Of a stretch of DNA of 8,297 nt, positions 1 to 6,251 are shown piece after piece. Under the pieces are notes generated by a model. That model made no database searches. It had not been told where the DNA came from and was given only the letters and a program-made list of their open reading frames with translations. The translations under genes and the position numbers were made by a program. The stretch lies in the NCBI GenBank assembly GCA_913775215.1, contig CAJYKO010000370.1, positions 1 to 8,297 on the forward strand. The letters run 5' to 3'. The DNA is from an uncultured Devosia sp. GTDB lineage: Bacteria; Pseudomonadota; Alphaproteobacteria; Rhizobiales; Devosiaceae. Within the stretch, counting starts at the first letter, position 1. Every line of letters starts with the position of its first letter.

Positions 1-1173
1 GGCCTTCCTGGCATGCGCGGCATTTTCGCTGTGCAGGGCCATTTCGGCGTGGTGCTGCCCATGAGCAAGCCGGCAAGGATATCCTCCAACGCCCTTGACA
101 TGCAGGTCGTCATTCACGCCAGCGACGGCCGCTTTTGGCCGGTGGCCGGTACGCCCGGGCTTTATGAGCAGGCCATCGGCCAAAAGACCGGGTTTGTAGG
201 ACTGATCGAGGCTGGGCTGACCAGTGTGCAGTGTGATCTCGGCGGCCTCAACTGTATCGCGGCGCGCGCCGCGCCTGAAGTTGTCATGGCGCGAGGCGCA
301 CCCATGCTGGCCCTTGCCACAGCGATCAGCGCCATCCTGGCCGCCTGGCTTTCGGGAAAGGGGCGCCAGGTGCTGGCGCATCGCTGGTCGTTCGAACAGC
401 GCTTCCTCCGCCAGATCAAGGCTGGGCAGGGGCTAGAATGCGCTTACCAGCCGCTTTATGGCCTTGCCGATGAGCGCATCCTCGGATGCGAAGTGCTGGC
501 GCGGTGGCGCGACATCGATGGCGCTATGGTTTTCCCCGACCGCTTCATCCCTCTCGTTGAAAAGCACGGGTTGACGCTGTCCTTCACGGCCAAGCTGGTC
601 GCCCAGGCCCATGCCGATCTCTTGGTCACGCTCCCGCAGGGCAGGCGGCTGCAAGTCAACTTCAACATCTTTCCGCAGGACCTCAGCGCCGCATTGCTGC
701 TCGAAATCTTTGCTCCATTCCTGATGCCGGATTCGCCCTTTGATTTGGTGGTCGAAATCGTCGAGACCGCTGCCATCGATCTGACGACAGCTCAGGTCGA
801 AATCGAGCAACTCCGGCGCTATGGCGTTCGCATCTATATAGACGATTTCGGTTCGGGCTATTCGTCCATGCACACGCTGGCTGGCCTGTCGGTCGATGGC
901 GTCAAGCTCGACCGCAGCTTTGCCATGGCTCCCGAGGGTTCCGTCATGGCCAACATGCTCGACCATGCCATCGATCTCGTCCAGACAGCGGGACGCAAGG
1001 TTGTCGTGGAGGGCGTTGAAGCCGTTTCATGCCTTGAACATCTCAAGGCGACGGCCAAGGTCGACATTGCGCAGGGTTATCACATATCAAGGCCGCTCAA
1101 CCCGCCAGCCTTTGCCCATTTTCTTGCCGAAAGTGACACGCCGACGGCGCCCGTAACGCGCCTCGTTGCCTGA
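1..1173 (+). CDS. Membrane-anchored EAL-domain c-di-GMP phosphodiesterase, 5' end outside window
   Basis: This probable cyclic-di-GMP phosphodiesterase would hydrolyse c-di-GMP to pGpG at the inner face of the membrane. The reading frame is open from base 1, so the ATG at 13 is probably internal and the N-terminus is missing. The first ~95 codons look like the end of a periplasmic CSS-type sensor, with Cys codons at 232 and 256. A hydrophobic helix follows (about 301-357), then an EAL domain (about 420-1140). The signature reads EVL instead of EAL (Glu codon 490), but the catalytic and metal-binding positions are present: Asn 658, Glu 763 in EIVET, DDFGSGYSS from 841, Lys 904, EGVE from 1009 and Gln of QGY at 1072. 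No GGDEF domain is seen in the visible part. The enzyme should therefore be active. The EAL assignment is firm; the CSS label rests on layout and cysteines only. Confidence 0.9.
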   Translation, partial: GLPGMRGIFAVQGHFGVVLPMSKPARISSNALDMQVVIHASDGRFWPVAGTPGLYEQAIGQKTGFVGLIEAGLTSVQCDLGGLNCIAARAAPEVVMARGAPMLALATAISAILAAWLSGKGRQVLAHRWSFEQRFLRQIKAGQGLECAYQPLYGLADERILGCEVLARWRDIDGAMVFPDRFIPLVEKHGLTLSFTAKLVAQAHADLLVTLPQGRRLQVNFNIFPQDLSAALLLEIFAPFLMPDSPFDLVVEIVETAAIDLTTAQVEIEQLRRYGVRIYIDDFGSGYSSMHTLAGLSVDGVKLDRSFAMAPEGSVMANMLDHAIDLVQTAGRKVVVEGVEAVSCLEHLKATAKVDIAQGYHISRPLNPPAFAHFLAESDTPTAPVTRLVA

Positions 1174-1249
1174 TCACAATTGCTTTCGACTGCAACCCTC
1201 GTCTCTTAGGTCGCGTTTTCCGGTCACATCCAAACCAAGGAGGACCACA

Positions 1250-1639
1250 ATGGCCTACGATGACGTTCGCACGGCAGACGCCAATGTCAAAGAAACCCAT
1301 GACCTGATCGCCTCCGACAAGGTTGAAGGCACCAAGGTCTATGAACCCAATGGCGAGCATATCGGCTCTATTGAACGCCTTCTCGTCGAGAAGCGGTCGG
1401 GCAAGGTATCCTACGCCGTTCTCAGCTTTGGCGGCTTTATGGGGATCGGCAACGATCACTATCCCCTGCCTTGGTCCAAGCTCAACTATGACGAAAATCT
1501 CGGCGGCTATCGCGTCGATATTTCCAAGGACCAGCTCGAAGGCGCCCCGCGCTATGAGCGCGAAGACGATGACTACTGGACCGAGGAAAACGGCCGTCGC
1601 GTCTACGACTATTATGGCGTGACGCCCTATTGGATCTAA
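1250..1639 (+). CDS. PRC-barrel domain protein
   Basis: This is a small soluble protein of 129 residues. Residues about 16-95 form a PRC-barrel domain, a beta-barrel fold also found in photosynthetic reaction centre H subunits and in RimM. Typical features are the KVYEPNGEHIGSIE strand pair, the VSYAVLSFGG core and the PLPW segment. The tail (about 101-129) is unusually acidic and aromatic, with an EDDDYW run and several Tyr. The ATG at 1250 is chosen because AAGGAGG lies at 1237-1243, six bases upstream; the frame is open further upstream to 1166 without a comparable ribosome site. It starts 76 bases after the EAL gene and could share its transcript. Stand-alone PRC-barrel proteins in alphaproteobacteria are often stress-associated, but I found no clear EcfG-type promoter here. 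Exact function is unknown. Confidence 0.88.
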   Translation: MAYDDVRTADANVKETHDLIASDKVEGTKVYEPNGEHIGSIERLLVEKRSGKVSYAVLSFGGFMGIGNDHYPLPWSKLNYDENLGGYRVDISKDQLEGAPRYEREDDDYWTEENGRRVYDYYGVTPYWI

Positions 1640-1647
1640 ATCATCTC

Positions 1648-1683
1648 AGGCGGCCGGAACTTTCGGCCGCCTCCACGCTTTTA
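1648..1683 (+). terminator. Hairpin terminator after the PRC-barrel gene
   Basis: A perfect 9-bp stem (AGGCGGCCG at 1648-1656 with CGGCCGCCT at 1664-1672) closes a 7-base loop nine bases after the PRC-barrel stop codon. A short T run (1679-1682) follows after six more bases. The stem is strong and the T run poor, so it is probably a partial or backup terminator. Confidence 0.6.
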
Positions 1684-1728
1684 TGACCTGTCCCTTTGTT
1701 GAAGACCTTTTTAGCCAATTGATATTGC

Positions 1729-1762
1729 GGCCGGTACCTTCGGGTCCCGGCCTATTTATTTT
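1729..1762 (+). terminator. TTCG-loop hairpin terminator between converging genes
   Basis: GGCCGG (1729-1734) pairs with CCGGCC (1747-1752), then one T/C mismatch, then ACC with GGT around a TTCG tetraloop (1739-1742) closed by a C-G pair, an exceptionally stable loop type. TATTTATTTT follows at 1753-1762, so this reads as an intrinsic terminator for rightward transcription. It overlaps the stop codon of the leftward kinase gene at 1756-1758. Leftward transcripts would also form the hairpin but would have no good U run after it. Confidence 0.65.
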
Positions 1763-3447
1763 GCTCGCGTGCTCCGGCCCGATTGGTTGGCAAGTCCGCT
1801 GATCGTGGCGCGGAGGGCTGCGGGCTTGACCGGTTTCGTTACAACGAGAATGCCGCGATCTTCGGCCAGCGCCCGCACGGCGGGGCTGCGATCGGCTGTG
1901 ACGAGCGCTGCCGGCAGATGACCACCCAGGTTATGCCTCAGCCACTCGATGGCATCGAGCCCGGAGGTCTGGTCGAGGTGATAGTCCATCAGCACAAGAT
2001 CGGGATACCAGCCTTCGAGCAGCCGCTCGCGGTCGATCTGCTTGAGGGAAAGCGCGACACGCACATCGCACCCCCAATGTTCGAGCAGCCCCTGCATGGC
2101 CTCGAGAATGGCCTTTTCATTGTCGACGCAGAGCACTTTGAAATTGAGCGTGCCGACTTGGCCCTCATAGGGCACTCTCGCTTCGCCATGCGAGGGGCGG
2201 GCATTGCGAACGATGGGCAGGTAAAGCGAGAAGCGTGATCCGCGGCCCTCGCGGCTATCGAGCTCCAGCGTCAGGTCGAGCGCAGTGACGAGGCGCTGCA
2301 CGATCGAAAGCCCGAGGCCAAGGCCCTGCGCCATACGCGCGGCGCGGTCGAGTCGGGAAAATTCGGCAAAGACCAGCCGATGCTGATCCCGGTTAAAGCC
2401 GATGCCGGTATCGACCACGTCGAGCCGCAGGCGATTGCCGCGGCGGCGCAGGCCCACCAGCACCTTGCCACCGGCCGGGGTGTATTTGATGGCGTTGGAT
2501 ACAAGGTTCTGGATGATGCGGCCGACAAGGGCGCGATCGGCCATCACCGTCGTTCGTGTCGGCACGATACGCAGTTTGACATTATGTTCGCGGGCGAGGG
2601 GGGCGAATTCGACCTCGGTCTTGCGCAGCAGTTCCTGCACGGGCACCGCCGTCGGCGCCGGCTTGAGATTGCCGCTATCGATACGCGAAATATCAAGGAG
2701 CGCCGACATGATCTCTTCGACCGCCGTCAGCGAGGCTTCGATGGAATTGGCGAGTTCGCCGAAGGCGGTGCTCTTGGCGCGTTCGACGAGGGTCGACGTA
2801 TAAAGCCGCGCGGCATTGAGTGGCTGGAGCAGATCGTGGCTGGCGGCGGCGAGAAACCGCGTCTTGTCATGATTGGCGGCATCGGCCTTGGCCCGCGCGA
2901 CTTCGAGTTCGCTATTGAGCCGCGTGAGGTCTGCGGTGCGTTGCTCGACGCGGCCTTCGAGCGTCTGGTTGATGCGCTCGAGTTCGCGCTCGGCTTTAAC
3001 GCGCGCGGTCACCTCGGTGAAGCTGATGACGAGGCCGCCATCGGGCAGGCGGCTCGAATGGAATTCCAGCACCTGCCCGCCATTGCCCATGCGCTGGGTT
3101 ACGGTGATCGGGGCCGAGGTCAGAACATTGATGCGCTCAATGGCGAGCCGCGCGGCGTCGCCGACCCCGAAATCACCGCGCTCGGCGAGAAAGAGCGCGA
3201 TGTCGAACAATGTCGTGCCGGCGCGCACCAGATCCTCCGGCAGCGCAAGGAGCACATTGTAGCGCCGATTGGACACGACGAGCTTCAGTCCCGGATCGAA
3301 CACGGCAACGCCCTGCGGCAGATAGTCTATGGCAAGCCGGATGCTGGCCGAACTGTCGGCAAAAGAGGGCGTCATGGGAAACCGGATGTAGGACAGCCCT
3401 GTTATCGGCTGGCTGAGCGCGTGGCGCAAGTTCGACAGACGGACCAT
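1756..3447 (-). CDS. PAS-containing hybrid sensor histidine kinase with C-terminal receiver domain
   Basis: This is a cytoplasmic hybrid histidine kinase of about 563 residues with no transmembrane segment. Numbering from the ATG at 3447, the domains are: PAS (about 36-150, with LPQGVAVFD near its start), a coiled coil (about 150-190), HisKA with phosphorylatable His204 in ASHDLLQPLNAAR, HATPase_c (N box Asn314/Asn318, G1 DTGIG 346-350, G2 GLGLGLS from 375) and a receiver (Asp442, phosphoacceptor Asp488 in LMDYH, Lys538 in TKPVKP). All catalytic residues are present. The domain order and the H-box wording resemble the NahK/ErcS' kinase group of Pseudomonas. The start is uncertain: TTG at 3453, ATG at 3447 and ATG at 3375 share the frame and none has a good ribosome site. 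It is divergent from mscL. No cognate regulator adjoins it directly; the nearest, at 4641, has an altered receiver. Confidence 0.92.
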   Translation of the reverse strand: MVRLSNLRHALSQPITGLSYIRFPMTPSFADSSASIRLAIDYLPQGVAVFDPGLKLVVSNRRYNVLLALPEDLVRAGTTLFDIALFLAERGDFGVGDAARLAIERINVLTSAPITVTQRMGNGGQVLEFHSSRLPDGGLVISFTEVTARVKAERELERINQTLEGRVEQRTADLTRLNSELEVARAKADAANHDKTRFLAAASHDLLQPLNAARLYTSTLVERAKSTAFGELANSIEASLTAVEEIMSALLDISRIDSGNLKPAPTAVPVQELLRKTEVEFAPLAREHNVKLRIVPTRTTVMADRALVGRIIQNLVSNAIKYTPAGGKVLVGLRRRGNRLRLDVVDTGIGFNRDQHRLVFAEFSRLDRAARMAQGLGLGLSIVQRLVTALDLTLELDSREGRGSRFSLYLPIVRNARPSHGEARVPYEGQVGTLNFKVLCVDNEKAILEAMQGLLEHWGCDVRVALSLKQIDRERLLEGWYPDLVLMDYHLDQTSGLDAIEWLRHNLGGHLPAALVTADRSPAVRALAEDRGILVVTKPVKPAALRATISGLANQSGRSTRAK

Positions 3448-3532
3448 TGCCAAACTGCTCAGGCTCGGAAATGCTGGCGTTCCGCCGCGTCATGCCGAAG
3501 CGGCTCTTTGAGGGATCGGGAGGGTCGAACCC

Positions 3533-3976
3533 ATGAGCGTATTCAAGGAATTCCGGGATTTTGCCGTCAAGGGCAACATGATCGATCTCGCCATCGGCGT
3601 GATCATTGGCGCGGCCTTTGGCGCCATCGTTTCATCTATCGTCGACGATATCTTCATGCCGCTGATCGGCCTCATCATTGGCGGCATCGATTTCTCGAAC
3701 CTCTTCATCGTCCTGTCCAATCCCGAAAATGTCGCGGTGCCGTCCGTCGCCGCCGCCAAGGCTGCAGGGGTATCGACGCTCAATATCGGTCTCTTCATCA
3801 ATGCGGTGGTCAAGTTCACCATCATCGCCTTCGTGCTCTTCCTTGTGGTCAAGGCCATCAACAGCCTCAAGCGCGAAGCGGCCAAGGAGCCGGTTGAAAC
3901 TTCGCCTGCCCCGACCAAGGAAGAAGTGTTGCTCACCGAAATCCGCGACGCCATTCGCGCCACGCCGCGCGTCTAG
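3533..3976 (+). CDS. mscL: Large-conductance mechanosensitive channel MscL
   Basis: MscL is a homopentameric inner-membrane channel that opens under high membrane tension and releases solutes during osmotic downshock. The 147 residues cover the whole family pattern: an amphipathic N-terminal helix (MSVFKEFRDFAVKGN), the pore-lining first membrane helix (about 16-48) with the small-residue run AIGVIIGAAFGAIV, a periplasmic loop (about 50-80), a second membrane helix (about 82-110, with FTIIAFVLFLVVKAIN) and the cytoplasmic C-terminal helix (about 128-142, TKEEVLLTEIRDAI). Length is normal. The ATG at 3533 has GGGAGGG at 3518-3524, eight bases upstream. It is divergent from the kinase gene, with an 85-base gap, and a long hairpin follows its stop codon, so it is probably monocistronic. 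The sequence shows no osmotic regulatory site. Confidence 0.97.
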   Translation: MSVFKEFRDFAVKGNMIDLAIGVIIGAAFGAIVSSIVDDIFMPLIGLIIGGIDFSNLFIVLSNPENVAVPSVAAAKAAGVSTLNIGLFINAVVKFTIIAFVLFLVVKAINSLKREAAKEPVETSPAPTKEEVLLTEIRDAIRATPRV

Positions 3977-3989
3977 CGGTCGTCTCGGT

Positions 3990-4023
3990 CTGGCTCGAAT
4001 GGATCGCCATCCATTCGGGCCAG
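3990..4023 (+). terminator. Long hairpin after mscL
   Basis: Bases 3990-4004 pair with 4009-4023 in a 15-bp stem with a single G-T wobble and a four-base CGCC loop, starting 13 bases after the mscL stop codon. No T run follows, so it may act as a U-less terminator or a 3'-end stabiliser of the mscL mRNA. Confidence 0.6.
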
Positions 4024-4134
4024 CCCCGAAATCATCCGCTCGCAGCAACTCCGAGATCGGCCAGGGCTCTGCATAGATCATCCTGGCCGAGGTCAAACAT
4101 CCCTCGGGGATGGGCGGCCGATTAGCGAGCGTCG

Positions 4135-4324
4135 ATGTTCAAGCTGTTTCTACGAGGCACGCACATATTTCTCGAGCGGCGGACGCGGTTACAACCTCAT
4201 GGGTATGAACCGAAACCAGCTAATCGGCGATGTGCTTGTCCAGTTCGAGCGCTATCTGGCTCTCGTACAATCTCCTGAAGTGCAGCTGATACATGCAGCC
4301 CCAGAGTACGAATCGGGCGCTTAA
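4135..4324 (+). pseudogene. Possible frameshifted small gene of unknown family
   Basis: The frame ending at TAA 4322-4324 reads as a plausible protein from about 4148: FYEARTYFSSGGRGYNLMG, then MNRNQLIGDVLVQFERYLAL and a short acidic tail. It has no start codon before ATG 4199. An ATG at 4135 in another frame begins MFKL and would join it if one T of the TTT at 4147-4149 were absent, giving about 62 residues. A strong hairpin lies 17 bases after the stop, which suits the end of a transcript. I do not recognise the family. It could instead be an intact 41-residue ORF from 4199, or chance, since neither start has a good ribosome site. Confidence 0.35.
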
Positions 4325-4341
4325 ACCGTTGTCATGAAATT

Positions 4342-4371
4342 GCCGAGCGCCCCATCCACCGGGTGCTCGGC
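4342..4371 (+). terminator. Hairpin after the small disrupted ORF
   Basis: GCCGAGCGCCC (4342-4352) pairs with GGGTGCTCGGC (4361-4371), an 11-bp stem with one G-T wobble and an eight-base loop. No T run follows in either direction. It lies 17 bases beyond the small ORF's stop and 70 bases before the promoter at 4441, so it would insulate the regulator gene from upstream reading. Confidence 0.5.
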
Positions 4372-4440
4372 CGTACTGGGGCCTGCAAAATCTGCTAAAG
4401 CGATTTGTCAGTTTAGTCTATTATAGTAGGAATAAGATCG

Positions 4441-4469
4441 TTGACAGAAATGATGTAGGCAAATATACC
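4441..4469 (+). promoter_or_regulatory. Sigma70-type promoter for the LuxR-family regulator
   Basis: A perfect -35 TTGACA (4441-4446) is separated by 17 bases from a -10 TATACC (4464-4469, four of six consensus positions) in an A/T-rich stretch. Transcription would begin near 4476. That leaves an untranslated leader of about 165 bases before the chosen ATG at 4641, long for a bacterial regulator gene. Confidence 0.55.
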
Positions 4470-4483
4470 TAAAACCATAGGTA
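4466..4483. promoter_or_regulatory. Inverted repeat TACCTA-N6-TAGGTA, candidate operator
   Basis: The half-sites TACCTA (4466-4471) and TAGGTA (4478-4483) are exact reverse complements separated by six bases. The repeat overlaps the -10 element and the expected transcription start. A dimeric DNA-binding protein bound here would block or modulate RNA polymerase. The TAC-type half-sites resemble those of NarL/FixJ regulators, so autoregulation by the downstream gene is a reasonable guess; this is inference. Confidence 0.45.
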
Positions 4484-4640
4484 GTGGCCCATACGTATTC
4501 ATCCCAAATCGAACGGCATCACCACCTAGAGCAAAGTACCGGGGTGACTTGGGACGGAGGGCGGTGGAGACGTTTACTTTGCTGCCATGCGGCTCCGGCC
4601 CGGAAGGTATTATAAACCTGCCAAAGGGGCTTTGGGCACG

Positions 4641-5276
4641 ATGAACGACGACACCTATTATCATTCATTTCTCAACCGGGATCGGTTGATCCATATCGTC
4701 GACGACGATCCCGTCATCTGCGAGGGCTTGAGCGTTCTGTTCAGGCTCGAGGGTTTTCAGACTTCATTTTCCCTCGATACCACCCACTTCTTCGCCATGC
4801 TGGAGAGACGCCGCATCGATGTGGCGGTAATCAATCTGGCCGTGGGCCTTGATAGCGGCCTTGTGCTCCTGCGGCGCATCAAAGCGCTTCACGCTGGCAT
4901 ACCGGTGGTAATGCTCTCCAATGCGCCTCAGCTTGATGCTGCCGTTACCGCCATGAAGCTTGGTGCCACCGATGTGGTTTCAAAGCCCATCGATAGCGAG
5001 CATCTGCTCAGCGTCATTCGCGACGCCTTGCGGCGGGATGTGCATATTGGCGCCATGCAGGGCGGGCGACGTTCGGTCGAGGTGCGGGGGTTTTCGCAGC
5101 TCACCCCGCGCGAACGCGAAGTGCTGCAATTGATCACCAATGGTCAATCCAGCAAGGAAGCGGGCCGCAATCTCGGGATTTCCCCACGCACCATCGAGGT
5201 GCACCGGGCCCGCGTCATGGAAAAGCTCGGCGCCAAGAACACGGCCGATCTCATGCGGATCGTGTTGACGAGCTAG
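4641..5276 (+). CDS. LuxR/FixJ-family response regulator with atypical receiver
   Basis: This is a 211-residue DNA-binding regulator. An N-terminal receiver (about 14-130) begins with IHIVDDDP, giving acidic residues at 21-23, and keeps Ser93 and Lys115 (SKP). A LuxR-type helix-turn-helix (about 152-210) starts LTPREREVLQLI and has the probable recognition helix SPRTIEVHRARVMEKL at 181-196. The position of the phosphorylated Asp is Asn65 (VAVINLAVGLDSG, where FixJ has VTDLRMPDMSG), and the usual Met-Pro after it is also absent. Phosphorylation by the ordinary route is therefore unlikely. ATG 4641 is preferred over ATG 4587: it gives the usual FixJ length, has AAAGGGG eleven bases upstream, and the extra 18 residues look non-conserved. 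It is convergent with the LOG gene. It may act constitutively, by dimerisation or by binding a ligand. Confidence 0.9.
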   Translation: MNDDTYYHSFLNRDRLIHIVDDDPVICEGLSVLFRLEGFQTSFSLDTTHFFAMLERRRIDVAVINLAVGLDSGLVLLRRIKALHAGIPVVMLSNAPQLDAAVTAMKLGATDVVSKPIDSEHLLSVIRDALRRDVHIGAMQGGRRSVEVRGFSQLTPREREVLQLITNGQSSKEAGRNLGISPRTIEVHRARVMEKLGAKNTADLMRIVLTS

Positions 5277-5325
5277 ACTTTACGTCCGTGCCTGCAGCTG
5301 GGAAATAGTCCTAGCACCGAAACGC

Positions 5326-6180
5326 CTACTGGCTGTGCCCTTCGGCCTTAGGTAGTTCGTAAAATGCCTGCACCACGTCCCAGCCTTCATCGGCCGTATC
5401 GACGATGGTGAAGAGCTCATGATCGGTCGGCGAAATGGTCCCGGCCTCTGCCAGAGCTTCCAGATTCAAAACCTTGCTCCAGAACTCCTTGCCGAACAGC
5501 ACGAGCGGCACGCGCGCCATGCGCCCGGTCTGGATCAGCGTCAGCGTTTCAAAGAATTCGTCGAGCGTACCGAAGCCGCCGGGGAAGACGGCCACTGCCT
5601 TGGCACGCAGCAGGAAATGTATCTTGCGCGTCGCGAAATAGTGGAAATTGAACGAGAGATCCGGCGTCACATACAGGTTTGGCGCCTGCTCGTGTGGCAG
5701 AACGATATTGAGCCCGATCGAGGGCGCCCCGACATCGGCCGCCCCGCGATTGCCCGCCTCCATGACGCCTGGCCCGCCGCCGGTCACCACCACATATTCC
5801 TTATAATCCGATCGCGCCGAGGTTTCGCTTGCAAGCTGCGCAAAGCGCCGCGCCTCCTCATAGTAGCGCGAGGCCGCTTCGAGGTTCTTCTTCTGCGTTT
5901 CGTTCTTTGCCGCCCAGGCTGGCTTGCCCGGCTCGGGAATGCGCGCGCCGCCGAAGAGGACGACGGTCGACAGAATTCCCCGCTCGCGCAGGCGATGCTC
6001 GGTCTTGAGATATTCGAGCTGGAACCGAATGCCGCGCGTATCTTCCGAGGTCAGAAAATCGTCGTCGGCGAAGGCCAGCCGATAGGCCGGGTTCTCGGTT
6101 TGCGGCGTCGATGGAGCCTTCTTTGCGGCTGCAATATCCTGCTCGGACGTGCGCAAAGGTGTCGGGTGACGTCTGGCCAA
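5326..6180 (-). CDS. LOG-family (TIGR00730) nucleotide 5'-monophosphate phosphoribohydrolase
   Basis: This is a cytosolic Rossmann-fold protein of 284 residues, of the family once misnamed lysine decarboxylase. Characterised LOG members cleave the N-glycosidic bond of cytokinin ribotides or AMP to give free base plus ribose 5-phosphate. The two family motifs are intact: GGGPGVMEAGNRGA (134-147) and PGGFGTLDE (200-208) with catalytic Glu208, plus the upstream basic pair Arg185-Lys186. The length and the ~65-residue N-terminal extension place it in the longer LOG subgroup rather than the ~190-residue plant-like one, so the substrate is open. The start is TTG at 6180, supported by GGAG eight to eleven bases upstream and by the lack of any other start in the first 130 codons. 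It is divergent from the DUF817 gene and convergent with the regulator. Confidence 0.9.
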   Translation of the reverse strand: MARRHPTPLRTSEQDIAAAKKAPSTPQTENPAYRLAFADDDFLTSEDTRGIRFQLEYLKTEHRLRERGILSTVVLFGGARIPEPGKPAWAAKNETQKKNLEAASRYYEEARRFAQLASETSARSDYKEYVVVTGGGPGVMEAGNRGAADVGAPSIGLNIVLPHEQAPNLYVTPDLSFNFHYFATRKIHFLLRAKAVAVFPGGFGTLDEFFETLTLIQTGRMARVPLVLFGKEFWSKVLNLEALAEAGTISPTDHELFTIVDTADEGWDVVQAFYELPKAEGHSQ

Positions 6181-6251
6181 GAAGCTTCTCCATTCCGATC
6201 CGGCCCAAGCCGGCGCGCCACAATTCGGCGCATTTGATCAGGGCATATCCA

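Larger units (their letters stand above)
3977..4640. other. Gene-poor, relatively A/T-rich interval between mscL and the response regulator
   Basis: These 664 bases lack a convincing intact gene. They contain a long hairpin just after mscL, a disrupted small reading frame, a second long hairpin, and a promoter with an inverted repeat that probably drives the downstream regulator. The portion from about 4395 to 4500 is visibly A/T-rich against the flanking genes. The plus frame shared with mscL stays open from 3977 to 4321 without an ATG, GTG or TTG until 4199. Confidence 0.6.

Noticed and set aside
2380..3897. Long plus-strand open frame of 505 codons opposite the kinase and into mscL
   Set aside because: It is the antisense shadow of the histidine kinase, which has all its family motifs, and it then overlaps mscL out of frame; its own translation is low-complexity without a domain.
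4413..4664. Minus-strand ORF of 83 codons with a hydrophobic C-terminal part
   Set aside because: It lies across the promoter and the start of the response regulator, has no recognisable domain, and its sequence is what A/T-rich non-coding DNA would give.
5419..6237. Plus-strand open frame of 272 codons opposite the LOG gene
   Set aside because: It mirrors the LOG coding sequence, whose two motifs are intact; the plus translation is Arg-rich with no recognisable fold.
6111..6251. Extended N-terminus of the DUF817 protein from ATG 6111
   Set aside because: The extra 47 residues are Arg/Pro-rich, lie partly antisense to the LOG gene, and have no homology signal that I recognise; GTG 6252 has a better ribosome site.
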